DNA of 64,000 nucleotides from Paracoccaceae bacterium. GTDB lineage: Bacteria > Pseudomonadota > Alphaproteobacteria > Rhodobacterales > Rhodobacteraceae. The DNA is taken from positions 682,001 through 746,000 of the forward strand of contig JACKKD010000001.1 of assembly GCA_020637675.1 (NCBI GenBank), written 5' to 3'. Of this stretch, positions 9,355 through 17,986 are shown in pieces. The notes under the pieces are model-generated. The model was not told the DNA's origin. It saw only the letters and a program-made list of their open reading frames with translations, and made no database searches. Made by a program: the position numbers and the translations under genes. Each line of letters starts with the position of its first letter. Position 1 is the first letter of the stretch.

Positions 9355-9755
9355 ATGCCGCTTCATCTTCACTTCGCACGCGCGAACGCGCCCTGGCTGT
9401 CGGCCGGGTTTCTGCTGACCTGCGCCTCCAGCTTCGGGCTGACCTTCTTCAAATCGATCCTTGCAGGCGACATCCGGTACGAATTCGGGCGGAGCCATGC
9501 CGGCTGGGGGCTGTCTATGCGGCGACGACCATGGCTTCTGCGGCGGTCATGGTCTTTGCCTGCGGCCTGACCGACCGCTATCGGGTGCGATGGATCGGGC
9601 TGACAGTCCTCTTCGGTCTTGCCGTCGCGACACTGCTGATGTCGCTGCCCACCGCGCTCTGGTCGCTGCTGCTGGCGGTCTTCCTGCTGCGGTTGATGGG
9701 TCAAGGGATGATGGCGCACGCGGCGATGGTAGCCAGGCCCGGCACCATGCGCTGA
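9355..9755 (+). pseudogene. MFS transporter, frameshifted and truncated
   Basis: Begins MPLHLHFARANAPWLSAGFL and continues through the first transmembrane helix to YEFGRSHAGWG. At a run of five G near 9505-9511 the reading frame shifts by one and the homologous sequence resumes as AVYAATTMASAAVMVF, through GLTDRYRVRWIGLT and two more helices to LRLMGQGMMAHAAMVA. It then breaks off near 9730 where the N-terminal half of a normal MFS protein would continue. The product is therefore both frameshifted and missing at least its C-terminal two thirds. The family assignment comes from the helix pattern and the GLTDRYRVRW loop (MFS loop 2-3 type). Confidence 0.7.
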
Positions 9756-9834
9756 ATGCGCCCGCATCCAGGATCAAGCAACCGCGCATTGTCTGGTGCG
9801 ACGGACTACCGGTCTGTAAGCCGGCCGGGAACGC

Positions 9835-10719
9835 CTACCGGCGCCACGCGATGAAGACGGAACTGCAGATCAGGATTGCGACGCCGACGAACGTTATGCG
9901 ATCTGGCACCTGTGAGAAGAACAGCCAACTCGCCGCGGTCGAGGTGACGATCTCCAGATAGGAAAGTGGCGCGACGAGCGAGGCATCCGCGCAATTGTAT
10001 GCTTTGATGATCAGATACTGCCCGACCAGGCCGAAAAGTGTCATCCCCAGAACCATCCACCATTGCTCGGGACTGAGCCCCACCCAGATCAGCGCCATGA
10101 GCGGTGCGCCGACCAGCACCGCCATGAAATGCGTCTGGAACGTGAGGGTGAGAGGCGACACGCGGCGGCTTCCGACCGTGCTCTTCTTCACGAGGATCAC
10201 GTAGCCGGCCATCGCCGCACCCGAGGCGAGCGCAAGCAGGCTCCCGGGTTGGAGTGCGCCGTGGCTTGGCCGGATGATGACGAGGGTTGCGCCGAATCCG
10301 ACGAAAAGAGCGATCCAGCGCGCTGGCCCGACAGTCTCCTTCAGAAACAGCCGGGAAAGCATGGTTACGAAGAGCGGCTGGACGAAGCTGATCGCCACCG
10401 TGTCGGCGATCGAAAGATACTCCAGCGCCCCGAAGAAGCAGAACCCCGCAGTTATGCTGAAGAGACCCAGAAGGACGGCGTTGATCCGACCGTCCGGTGG
10501 AATGATCTCCCCCCGCCGACCGGCGAGCATGACCGGGAGGAGGAGGATCGTTCCGCACGTCATCCGAAGGAAGATCACCTGCATTGCCGGAACCCCGCCA
10601 ACGACCAGATGCTTGGCCTGAACGTCGATCATCGGCACCAAAGCCATCGCCAGAATCATCATCATGATTCCGGCGCCGCTGGTGTCGCGGCGGCTAGCCA
10701 CGGTGACGTGCGAAGACAT
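9835..10719 (-). CDS. DMT family (EamA) transporter
   Basis: A 294-residue inner-membrane protein with about ten hydrophobic helices in two EamA repeats (residues about 17-145 and 160-292), the usual drug/metabolite transporter architecture. Typical sequences include GALEYLSIADTVAISFVQPLF and, in the second repeat, APLSYLEIVTSTAASWLFF. A GGAG lies 8 bases before the ATG. It is the last gene of the leftward cluster, 20 bases after the FAD oxidoreductase gene, so it may export a product or overflow intermediate of that enzyme. The substrate cannot be read from the sequence. Confidence 0.88.
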   Translation of the reverse strand: MSSHVTVASRRDTSGAGIMMMILAMALVPMIDVQAKHLVVGGVPAMQVIFLRMTCGTILLLPVMLAGRRGEIIPPDGRINAVLLGLFSITAGFCFFGALEYLSIADTVAISFVQPLFVTMLSRLFLKETVGPARWIALFVGFGATLVIIRPSHGALQPGSLLALASGAAMAGYVILVKKSTVGSRRVSPLTLTFQTHFMAVLVGAPLMALIWVGLSPEQWWMVLGMTLFGLVGQYLIIKAYNCADASLVAPLSYLEIVTSTAASWLFFSQVPDRITFVGVAILICSSVFIAWRR

Positions 10720-10739
10720 CTGCGAAACTCCGGGGCGCC

Positions 10740-12044
10740 TCAGTCGAACCAGCGCGCACTCCGGTCCAGGAACCGATACCAGGTGCCAACCATGGGCAAG
10801 AACCAGGGATTTCCGTTGTAGAGGGGGAGCTTCGGAAAATGGCTGCCGATCACGCCCCGGTCTGAATTCGGCCGGCCGAGCATGTGCTCCGCTATCCGGT
10901 GCCCCAGGTGCGTCTGGTTAGAGATCCCGCCGCCGTTGCAGCAGGACACGTAATAGATGCCGTCGTCCATGCGGCCGGCGTGCGAGCAGAAGTCTAGGGC
11001 GAAACAGACGTTGCCATGCCAGGCGTGGCTGAGCCCGACCCCGCGCGTCTCGGGGAAGGTATGCTCCATGAACCGGCGCAGGCCCTCTGCGCCCTGTTCC
11101 TCGGTCGAGTTGCGGAACCGCGCCCGCCCGCCGAACAGGATGCGCTTTCCGTCGGGCGAGCGGCGGAAATAGTAGAGCACATGCTTGGTGTCACCGACCA
11201 TCCGGTTGCCTGGGATCAGCCTCTCGAGCAGGTCGAGGGGCATTTCCTCGGTGGCGATCATGTAACTCTGGACCGGGATCGTGCGCTGGCGCAGCCATGG
11301 CACCTCCGGACCGGCATAGCCATTGACGCCGAGGAGGATCTTTTCCGCCTGGAGATCGATAGTTGTCCGGTCCTGCACGTTCATGAGCCGCGCTACGTGC
11401 CCCTCGGCGGTCCGCCGGGCACCGCTGAAACGCCATCCGGTGAAGATTCGGACCCCAAGCTCCCGCGCCCGGTTGGCCAGTGCCCGGACGTATTTTGCCG
11501 GATGGATCGAGCCCTGGTCATGCCGGATCATCGCTCCACGGTAGATGTCGGTCTTGACGGCCCGGCGAACCTGCCCTTCGTCGAGGACCTCGTAGTTCTT
11601 GCGATCCTCCGGCGCGAGTCGATTGCGCAGCTCGTGGAGCTTGGCCATGTCCTTACGGGTGTGCGCGCCGACCACACTGCCGCAGAGATTGAGGTCGATC
11701 GGGTCCGCCAGCGTGGCGGCGCGACGGAGCATGAAGGGCATAGAGGCAGAATAGTCCTCCATGATCTCTCGCGCGCGCTTTTCGCCGAACCGCGCCGTAG
11801 CCTGGGCCAGCGTGAATTTGGCGGCATTGCCGATCTGGCCGCCGTTGCGGGAACTTGCGCCCTCGCCTATCCGCATCGCGTCGACAACCGTGATGCCGGT
11901 CTCTCCGGCTTCGGCGAGAGTGATCGCGGCCGAAAGACCCGTATAGCCCGAGCCGACGACCAGGATCCGGCAATCGTCGGTGTCGAACACCCGCTCGCCG
12001 TGCTGCGGCTCGGCGGCTTCCCACCAGAAAGGCGTCGTTTTCAT
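10740..12044 (-). CDS. FAD-dependent oxidoreductase, gamma-glutamylputrescine oxidase-like (DAO family)
   Basis: A 434-residue flavoprotein of the D-amino-acid-oxidase superfamily with the Rossmann FAD motif VVGSGYTGLSAA near residue 30 and a late substrate/FAD segment AWHGNVCFALDF. The opening TPFWWEAAEP resembles PuuB/OrdL enzymes that oxidise gamma-glutamylputrescine or related amines with oxygen. The ATG at 12044 was preferred because GGGAGGAAC lies just before it. It sits directly downstream of a polyamine-type ABC transporter and a cupin gene, which supports an amine or polyamine substrate, but the exact compound is inferred. Confidence 0.8.
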   Translation of the reverse strand: MKTTPFWWEAAEPQHGERVFDTDDCRILVVGSGYTGLSAAITLAEAGETGITVVDAMRIGEGASSRNGGQIGNAAKFTLAQATARFGEKRAREIMEDYSASMPFMLRRAATLADPIDLNLCGSVVGAHTRKDMAKLHELRNRLAPEDRKNYEVLDEGQVRRAVKTDIYRGAMIRHDQGSIHPAKYVRALANRARELGVRIFTGWRFSGARRTAEGHVARLMNVQDRTTIDLQAEKILLGVNGYAGPEVPWLRQRTIPVQSYMIATEEMPLDLLERLIPGNRMVGDTKHVLYYFRRSPDGKRILFGGRARFRNSTEEQGAEGLRRFMEHTFPETRGVGLSHAWHGNVCFALDFCSHAGRMDDGIYYVSCCNGGGISNQTHLGHRIAEHMLGRPNSDRGVIGSHFPKLPLYNGNPWFLPMVGTWYRFLDRSARWFD

Positions 12045-12104
12045 CAGTTCCTCCCCCAATCCTGAAAGCTCGCGCGCCACCCTCTTGGGGCGCGCGGCAG
12101 GCGA

Positions 12105-12458
12105 TCAGATCTTCGACGTGAAGTAGATTTTCCGCATGACGCTGATGGTCTTCCAGCTGCCGCGGAACCCGGGTTCGAGCACCACGAGATCGCCCGGCCC
12201 GAAACGCTTGGGTAGCGCGGTGCCGTCCTCGTAAAGTTCGATCTCGCCGTCCAGAATGTAGAACGTCTCGACAGTGTCAGGCCCGCGGATGACGCGGTGG
12301 TGACCGGGCGACGCGGCCCATACGCCCGACATGGTTGGCGCGTCGATCAGCGGCCAGGACGTGAAATGCGGCGAACCCTCGATCACCCGATCGGGATCGG
12401 GCCGGCCAGGCTCCCCGGCGCCGAGGTTGCCGGTGTGGGCGTATTTGAGATGGCTCAC
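12105..12458 (-). CDS. small cupin domain-containing protein
   Basis: A 117-residue single-domain cupin starting at a GTG 13 bases after the ABC ATPase gene, with AAAGGA upstream. The cupin core is visible in SPGHHRVIRGPDTVETFYIL, then LDGEIELYEDG and FGPGDLVVLEPG. The profile is of the DUF861/cupin_3 kind, where members bind a metal or small molecule. Its place between the transporter and the amine oxidase suggests it handles or senses the same substrate. The precise role is unknown. Confidence 0.75.
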   Translation of the reverse strand: MSHLKYAHTGNLGAGEPGRPDPDRVIEGSPHFTSWPLIDAPTMSGVWAASPGHHRVIRGPDTVETFYILDGEIELYEDGTALPKRFGPGDLVVLEPGFRGSWKTISVMRKIYFTSKI

Positions 12459-12471
12459 GCGGAGGTTCCTT

Positions 12472-13530
12472 TCAGTGGAGCAGAATGCAATCCTTGGTGT
12501 CGAACGCGACCGCCACCGGCACGCCGGGTTCCAACGCGCCTTCCCGCGCGCTGCCGTAGGTGAGAAGCGTCCGCCCGCCCGGCAGCGCGATCGAATAGAG
12601 CGCACGGTCCCCGGAATAGGTCGAGGCCGCGACCGTCCCCTCGAGCCGGATATCCCCCGCCGCGCCGCCGGCACAATCCGCACGCGCGATGCGGATGTCC
12701 TCGGGGCGGATCACGATCTCGGACACAGCCTTCGCCTCGCGCGGCAGGGAAAGGCGAAACCCGTCTGCCACGAACTCTGCCGCCGCCCCGCGGGATTGGG
12801 TCACGCCGTCGAAGATGTTGGACTTGCCCACGAAATCCGCGACGAACCGCGAATTGGGGCGGCGGTAGAGCCGGTGGGCAGTGTCGAATTGCTCGATACG
12901 GCCATGGTTCATTACGGCGATCATGTCGGACATGTGCATCGCCTCCTCCTGGTCATGGGTCACGTTGATGAAAGTCGTGCCAAGCCGGTGGTGGATGTCG
13001 CGCAGCTGGTCCTGAAGCTCGACACGCAGCTTCTTGTCGAGAGCGGACATCGGCTCGTCGAGCAGCAGGAGGTCCGGCTCGAACACCAAGGCTCGTGCCA
13101 GTGCGACGCGCTGCTGCTGGCCACCCGACAGTTCATGCGGCTTGCGCCGGGACAGCGCGCCGAGATGCACGAGGTCCAGAATCGCCGCAACCCTGGCCGC
13201 GATCTCGTCCCTGGTCTTGCGCCGGACCTTCAGCGGGTAGGCGACATTGTCGAAGACTGACATGTGCGGAAAGAGCGCATAACCTTGGAAGACCAGCCCG
13301 AAGTTTCGCTTCTCTGGCTTCAGGTCGGTGATGTCGCGTCCGCTGTGGAGGATTTCGCCGCCCGAGACGCCTTCGAACCCGGCGAGGATCTTGAGCAACG
13401 TGGTCTTGCCCGACCCCGACGGCCCGAGGAGCGTGACAAAACTGCCCTTCGGGATACTGAGCGAGACACCCGCAAGGGCCTGCATTGCGCCGTAGAACTT
13501 GTCGACGTTGCGAATTTCGAGGAAGGACAT
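12472..13530 (-). CDS. ABC transporter ATP-binding protein (PotA-like)
   Basis: The energy subunit of the spermidine/putrescine-type importer encoded here. All nucleotide-binding motifs are intact: Walker A GPSGSGKTT, the LSGGQQQR signature, Walker B LLLLDEP and the switch His in NVTHDQ. A C-terminal TOBE-type regulatory domain (from about residue 240) contains VIRPEDIRIA. The ATG at 13530 is favoured over the GTG one codon upstream because GGAG then lies 8 bases away. It follows the second permease gene by 19 bases. Confidence 0.93.
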   Translation of the reverse strand: MSFLEIRNVDKFYGAMQALAGVSLSIPKGSFVTLLGPSGSGKTTLLKILAGFEGVSGGEILHSGRDITDLKPEKRNFGLVFQGYALFPHMSVFDNVAYPLKVRRKTRDEIAARVAAILDLVHLGALSRRKPHELSGGQQQRVALARALVFEPDLLLLDEPMSALDKKLRVELQDQLRDIHHRLGTTFINVTHDQEEAMHMSDMIAVMNHGRIEQFDTAHRLYRRPNSRFVADFVGKSNIFDGVTQSRGAAAEFVADGFRLSLPREAKAVSEIVIRPEDIRIARADCAGGAAGDIRLEGTVAASTYSGDRALYSIALPGGRTLLTYGSAREGALEPGVPVAVAFDTKDCILLH

Positions 13531-13549
13531 CACGTGATCTCCGTCTGGA

Positions 13550-14332
13550 TCAGTGTTTCTGCGGACGGCCGAGCGATTGCAGCCACCACATCAGCCAGAG
13601 CAGCGCGAAGCTGATGAGCGACAGGAGCAGCGCCACCACGACGATGGTCGGTTGGAGACGATCGCGCAGCCCGGCGAAGAGCGCCACCGGAAGCGTCGTC
13701 GACTCCGGCGACGCGAGGAAGAGCGCCACGACCACCTCGTCGAAGGAGGTAGTGAAGGCGAACAGCGCCCCTGCGAGGAACCCCGGCGCTGCAAGTGGAA
13801 GCGTCACGTGCCAGAACCGGTGGCTGCGCGACGCCCCGAGAGATGCCGCGGCAAGGTCGAGGTCTGGATCGAGGCCGCGCAGCGAAGTCATCACAGACAG
13901 GAAGACCAGCGGGGCGCCGAGGATCGCATGGGCCAGAACGAGCCCCCAGTAGCTGCCCGAAAGCCCCATTCGTCCGAAGGCATAGGCGAAGGCCACGCCG
14001 ACGACGATGGAGGGCACGACCAGCGGCGATACCAAGAGGCCAGTCAGCACGATCTGCAGGGCGCGCCCCGTCAACATGACGCCGGTCGCGGCGAGGCCGC
14101 CGATCAGCACGCCCGCGATCATTGCGCCGAAGGCGATGCGCAGGCTGTTCCAAAAGGCCCGCGTCCATTGGCCGTGAGTGAATATCTCCGCGAACCACTT
14201 CAGGCTGAAGCCGTCCATCGGATAGGTCAGGAACGATCCCTCGTTGAATGCCAGCGGCAGCACGAGGACGAGAGGCACGATCAGGAAGGCCAGCGCCAAA
14301 AGGACCGAGCCCCAAAATATCGCGCGTGACAT
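13550..14332 (-). CDS. ABC transporter permease (PotC-like)
   Basis: A 260-residue inner-membrane permease with about six transmembrane helices. The EAA-type coupling motif appears as AAASLGASRSHRFWHVTLPLA. It would pair with the larger permease encoded immediately upstream, whose TGA overlaps this ATG by one base (TGATG), so the two subunits are translationally coupled. Homology is to the PotC/PotI subfamily used for polyamines and, in relatives, other cationic or amino-acid-like solutes. Confidence 0.92.
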   Translation of the reverse strand: MSRAIFWGSVLLALAFLIVPLVLVLPLAFNEGSFLTYPMDGFSLKWFAEIFTHGQWTRAFWNSLRIAFGAMIAGVLIGGLAATGVMLTGRALQIVLTGLLVSPLVVPSIVVGVAFAYAFGRMGLSGSYWGLVLAHAILGAPLVFLSVMTSLRGLDPDLDLAAASLGASRSHRFWHVTLPLAAPGFLAGALFAFTTSFDEVVVALFLASPESTTLPVALFAGLRDRLQPTIVVVALLLSLISFALLWLMWWLQSLGRPQKH

Positions 14333-15504
14333 CAAGCCCTCCCTCCCGGTCGTGCCATGGCCCAGCGGGCCGCGCCGTAAATTGCCACGATCACGAGAAC
14401 CGCACCCAGCAGCAGCACCGACAGCGCCGAAGCCATGCCCCAGTTGAGCGATTCCTTCACGAAGGCGGCGATGTAGAACGACACCATCTGGTCGCGCGGC
14501 CCCCCGGTCAGCGACGGAGTGATGTAGAAGCCGAGCGCGAGGATGAATACGGTTCCGGCGGCCACCGCAACGCCACGAATCGTCTGAGGGAAATAGACCC
14601 TGAGAAAGGTCTCGATCGGGCCGGCACCGAGGCTGCGGGAAGCGTCCGCCTGCGACTTCGGGATAGTGCGCATCACGTTCATCATGGGAATGATCGCGAA
14701 GGGCAGCAACACATGCGTCATCGAGACGATCGCCCCGAAGCGGTTGAAGATCAGCTGGAGCGGCTCGGCGATAGCCCCGGTCCAGAGCAGGAAGGCGTTC
14801 ACGAGACCCGAAGTCTGGAGCAGGATCACCCAGGCCGTCGTGCGAACGAGGATCGAGGTCCAGAAGCTCATCAGCACTGCAACGAGGACGAAGCCCGCGA
14901 AACGGGGCCGCGCGTTCGCCACGGCGTAGGCAAGCGGATAGCTGATCAGCAGCGTGACGAGCGTTACCTGCACCGCGATCATCAGCGTGCGCCACATGAT
15001 CTGGACGTAGATATCGTCACCGCCCGCCGTCAGCCGTCCGTTGTCGTCCAGCACCAATCCGGTCGCCTGGCCGAAGTGGCGCAAGGTGAAGGGGGCGGTG
15101 TTCCGATCCATCACCTGCCAGTATTGCTCCTCCGCCCAGCGCGGATCGAAGGCGACCAAACCGGCCATCGTCGGCTCGATCTCGCCCGACTTGCGCGCCG
15201 TGTTGAGAAAAAGCGACCGGAACCCCGCCAGGTTCTGGTTCAGCCCACGGGCCGTTGCCCCCTGCGTGCCGGCGTCCATCGCCTGCAAGTCGGCCAGAAG
15301 CGCGGCCGCACGCGCATCAGCGTCGGCGGGGTCGGCATCGCGGAACGCGATCAGGCTGCGCCCCAGTTCGCCGTTGTCGACACTGAGCGCGACCATCGAG
15401 CCGATCGGCATTAGGTAGAGAAAGCTGTAGATGGCCAGCGGAAGGACCAGCAGGACAAGAGCCGCCAGTCTTGCTCCGCCCGGTCTTCGGGGCGATGCGT
15501 GCAT
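14332..15504 (-). CDS. ABC transporter permease (PotB-like) with long periplasmic loop
   Basis: A 390-residue partner permease, about 100 residues longer than a usual PotB. The first transmembrane helix (about residues 12-35) is followed by a long soluble stretch to about residue 165. That stretch includes ALLADLQAMDAGTQGATARG and a predicted helix-rich segment before the remaining helices. The coupling motif ASRSLGAGPIETFLRVYFPQ is present. An enlarged loop between helices 1 and 2 is known in some PotB-type permeases, where it may contact the binding protein. A strong hairpin separates it from the binding-protein gene. Confidence 0.9.
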   Translation of the reverse strand: MHASPRRPGGARLAALVLLVLPLAIYSFLYLMPIGSMVALSVDNGELGRSLIAFRDADPADADARAAALLADLQAMDAGTQGATARGLNQNLAGFRSLFLNTARKSGEIEPTMAGLVAFDPRWAEEQYWQVMDRNTAPFTLRHFGQATGLVLDDNGRLTAGGDDIYVQIMWRTLMIAVQVTLVTLLISYPLAYAVANARPRFAGFVLVAVLMSFWTSILVRTTAWVILLQTSGLVNAFLLWTGAIAEPLQLIFNRFGAIVSMTHVLLPFAIIPMMNVMRTIPKSQADASRSLGAGPIETFLRVYFPQTIRGVAVAAGTVFILALGFYITPSLTGGPRDQMVSFYIAAFVKESLNWGMASALSVLLLGAVLVIVAIYGAARWAMARPGGRA

Positions 15505-15525
15505 CTGGATGATCCTGGGGGCGGG

Positions 15526-15550
15526 CCTCCGGCGGCGGCGCCGCCGGAGG
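15526..15550. promoter_or_regulatory. GC hairpin between binding-protein and permease genes
   Basis: A perfect 11-bp inverted repeat (CCTCCGGCGGC / GCCGCCGGAGG) with a 3-base loop, placed in the 56-base gap after the substrate-binding protein stop codon and before the first permease. There is no T tract. Such hairpins often stabilise the abundant binding-protein mRNA segment or partly attenuate downstream genes; that role is inferred. Confidence 0.6.
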
Positions 15551-15560
15551 GAAGTTGGGA

Positions 15561-16583
15561 TTACTGGGTTGACCAGCGGCTCCAGCGTTCACGCAGTTCG
15601 TCGAGATGGTCGATCCAGAAGGCGTCCGACATGAAGGCCGCTTCCGTGATATTGTCGCCGGCGGGCAGGCCGGCGACGATCTCGGGGCTCAGATGCGACG
15701 CGGCAAGCGTGTTCGACGGGCCGTAGGGCATCAGCGACGAGAACTTTGCCTGGTTCTCCGGATCGTTGACGGTCTGCATGAATTCGGTGAGATGATCCTT
15801 GTAGGGCGAACCCTTGACCATCGCCCAGCCGTCCATGTTCACAACATGGTTCTTCCAGACAAACTCAAGCGGCTTGCCCTCGCGCTTGGCCATGATGATC
15901 CGGCCGTTGTAGGCGGTCGACAGCGCCACATTGTTCGAGGCAAGCCATTCCACCGGTTGCGCGCCAGACTCCCAATATTGCAGCAGATCCTTGATCTTGT
16001 CCCACTGGGCGAAGGCTCGGTCCACGCCCTCAGGGGTCGCCAGCACCTCGTAGATCTGGTCCGGCGGCACACCGTCGGCCATCAGCGCATATTCCAGGTT
16101 GAACTGCGGCGTATTGTTGACGCCCCGCTTGCCGGGGAATGTGTCGCGGTCGAAGAAGTCCTTCCAGTCCTGAGGCGGGGTCGGAAAGACTTCGGAGTTG
16201 TAGGCGAAACCGTTTCCGATGACGACGTTGCCGACACCGCAATCTATCGCCGCACCCGGCAGGAGGTCGTCCTTGCCACCGATCGCGTCCCAGTCGAGCG
16301 GCTCCAGCAGCCCCTCGTCGCAAGCAAGCTGCAGTTCGGATCCGCCCATGATGAGGAAGTCCCAGCTCACGTTGTTCGTGTCCACCATGGCCTTGATCTC
16401 GGCCAGACCACCCAGATAGGTCGTCTCCGTGAAATTCAGGCCGGACTTGGCAGCGAAGGGCTTGAAGTAGGCTTCCCGCTGGGCGTCCTGGTAGTTGCCG
16501 CCCCAACCGGCAATGGTCACGTCCCGTGCCGCGACAGGTGCCGCCACGACGGCGCACAAGGTCGCAATCCCGATCACCTTCAT
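15561..16583 (-). CDS. ABC transporter substrate-binding protein (PotD/PotF-like)
   Basis: A 340-residue periplasmic binding protein with a Sec signal peptide (MKVIGIATLCAVVAAPVAA) followed by DVTIAGWGGNYQDAQREAYF, typical of the polyamine-type binding family. The start at 16583 is supported by GGGAGGAAAC seven bases upstream. It heads the leftward operon: binding protein, two permeases, ATPase, cupin, FAD oxidoreductase and EamA transporter. The ligand is probably a polyamine or another organic cation; the sequence alone does not decide. Confidence 0.92.
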   Translation of the reverse strand: MKVIGIATLCAVVAAPVAARDVTIAGWGGNYQDAQREAYFKPFAAKSGLNFTETTYLGGLAEIKAMVDTNNVSWDFLIMGGSELQLACDEGLLEPLDWDAIGGKDDLLPGAAIDCGVGNVVIGNGFAYNSEVFPTPPQDWKDFFDRDTFPGKRGVNNTPQFNLEYALMADGVPPDQIYEVLATPEGVDRAFAQWDKIKDLLQYWESGAQPVEWLASNNVALSTAYNGRIIMAKREGKPLEFVWKNHVVNMDGWAMVKGSPYKDHLTEFMQTVNDPENQAKFSSLMPYGPSNTLAASHLSPEIVAGLPAGDNITEAAFMSDAFWIDHLDELRERWSRWSTQ

Positions 16584-16693
16584 GAAGTTTCCTCCCGAAA
16601 CCATGAAATTTCGATTATGAGAGGTCTTGCGGCCCGGGATCGGCTCCCGTCGCCCGGCGCAGACTCGACAACTCCCGCAACCACTATGACATG

Positions 16694-16721
16694 ATTAAAT
16701 TTATCGTCAATAAAATTTAAT
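16694..16721. promoter_or_regulatory. AT-rich palindrome, probable operator
   Basis: Perfect 8-bp arms ATTAAATT and AATTTAAT are separated by 12 bases in the otherwise GC-rich divergent promoter between the binding-protein operon and the XRE-cupin regulator. The inner flanks are also partly symmetrical (TAT / ATA). A TATACT hexamer at 16747-16752 could be the -10 element of the regulator gene. The palindrome is the best candidate binding site for the adjacent regulator. Confidence 0.5.
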
Positions 16722-16784
16722 GTAGAGGTATTTTTGACTTTCTTGTTATACTTCTACGGTGATCCGACGTAAGGAGTGCATCTC

Positions 16785-17381
16785 GTGCAGATCGATCCGA
16801 GTCCTCTGGAAGCGCAAAGTGAAACCCGCCAAGTCGGCGAGACATTACGTCTGCGCCGGCAAATGCGTGGACTTTCACTCAAACAGGTTGCCGAACCTGC
16901 GGGTATCTCGGTGGGCATGCTGAGCCAGGTTGAGCGAGGGCTTGCGGCGCCCTCGATCAAGACCCTCCGCGCGATCTGCACCGCGATGGACATGCCGGTG
17001 AACTGGTTGTTTCACCGTGACGGCGGACAAGAGAGCCAGGCTGCCGAATACATCGTTCCGGTCGGCGCGCGGCGGTCGTTGACCTATCACGACGGTGGCC
17101 TCGTCAAGGAACTGCTCACACCCGACACGCAGCCGACGATCCAGATGCTGCGCTTTCTGCTGAAACCGGGCGCCTCGTCGGGGGAACCCTACAGCAACGC
17201 CGAAGGCGGCAAATGCGGGATCGTTCTGGCAGGAACGCTGGGGCTTGAACTGAACGGCGTCGAATTCGTCGTCAACTGCGGCGACAGCTTCGCCTTCCCC
17301 TCAACGGCAATGGTGCGCTTCTGGACCATCGGCGATGATGCCTGCGAGGTCATCTGGGTCGTTGCACCCGCAACAGTCTGA
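16785..17381 (+). CDS. XRE-cupin transcriptional regulator (PuuR-type)
   Basis: A 198-residue regulator with an N-terminal XRE helix-turn-helix (about residues 18-72: LRLRRQMRGLSLKQVAEPAG then SVGMLSQVERG) and a C-terminal cupin sensor (KCGIVLAGTLGLELNG to GDSFAFPS). The GTG at 16785 was chosen because AAGGAG lies 8 bases upstream; a GTG at 16776 overlaps that ribosome-binding sequence. It is divergent from the polyamine-type ABC operon. The XRE-cupin layout is that of PuuR, which represses putrescine-use genes, so it probably controls the neighbouring operon and itself. Confidence 0.88.
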   Translation: MQIDPSPLEAQSETRQVGETLRLRRQMRGLSLKQVAEPAGISVGMLSQVERGLAAPSIKTLRAICTAMDMPVNWLFHRDGGQESQAAEYIVPVGARRSLTYHDGGLVKELLTPDTQPTIQMLRFLLKPGASSGEPYSNAEGGKCGIVLAGTLGLELNGVEFVVNCGDSFAFPSTAMVRFWTIGDDACEVIWVVAPATV

Positions 17382-17986
17382 CGAGAGCGGTCCCGGCGCG
17401 ATCCATTGCCCACCCGGCCGATCCGCAACGATGCCGGATCGCCGCCAAATGAATGCGTTGAAGACCACTCCCCCGACGTCGGTCAGACCTCATCGATCAC
17501 GAGGATCAGCGCGCGAGTCAGCGCACCACGACATTGCTCGGCGCTCCCGCGCCTTCGCGCTCAGATCGGCACTGCGGCCTCTGCAAACCAAACCGGCTCG
17601 CATGTTCGTCGATGTGTGGCTGGCGTTCTCCGAAGGCGCTCAAGTGTTGCCGGCGATTCACCGTGCGGCAGCGGACCCGAGGACCCTTTCCCTGTGCTGG
17701 CAGCGGATGGCATCCCCGTCGATCTCCTTGGAACTCCCTAGCACTTCGAAATCGGCAAGATGCAAGCGCTCGGCAAACAGCTTGTTCGCACACGGCCATG
17801 GGACGGACCATCGGGCTGGACTCTGATGATGTGACCACCCCCGCGCGCTCGCCTGCGGCAATGCCGGATGCAAGGCCGGATAGAACGCAGCGGCTGGGTT
17901 CACCGGACTCGAGGCTTTCCGGGCGTGAAGGGTCCAGAGCGTCCATTCCGCATCCGGTTGCCGCGCCGCCGGGGAGCGGCTAGGTC
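17382..17986. other. gene-free stretch with possible relic coding sequence
   Basis: No intact gene is supported here. One frame between about 17660 and 17830 looks protein-like (DPFPVLAADGIPVDLLGTP, a stop, then HFEIGKMQALGKQLVRTRPW) but has an in-frame TAG and no start, so it may be a gene remnant. I do not recognise the family. The remainder shows neither clear repeats nor an RNA gene. Confidence 0.35.
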
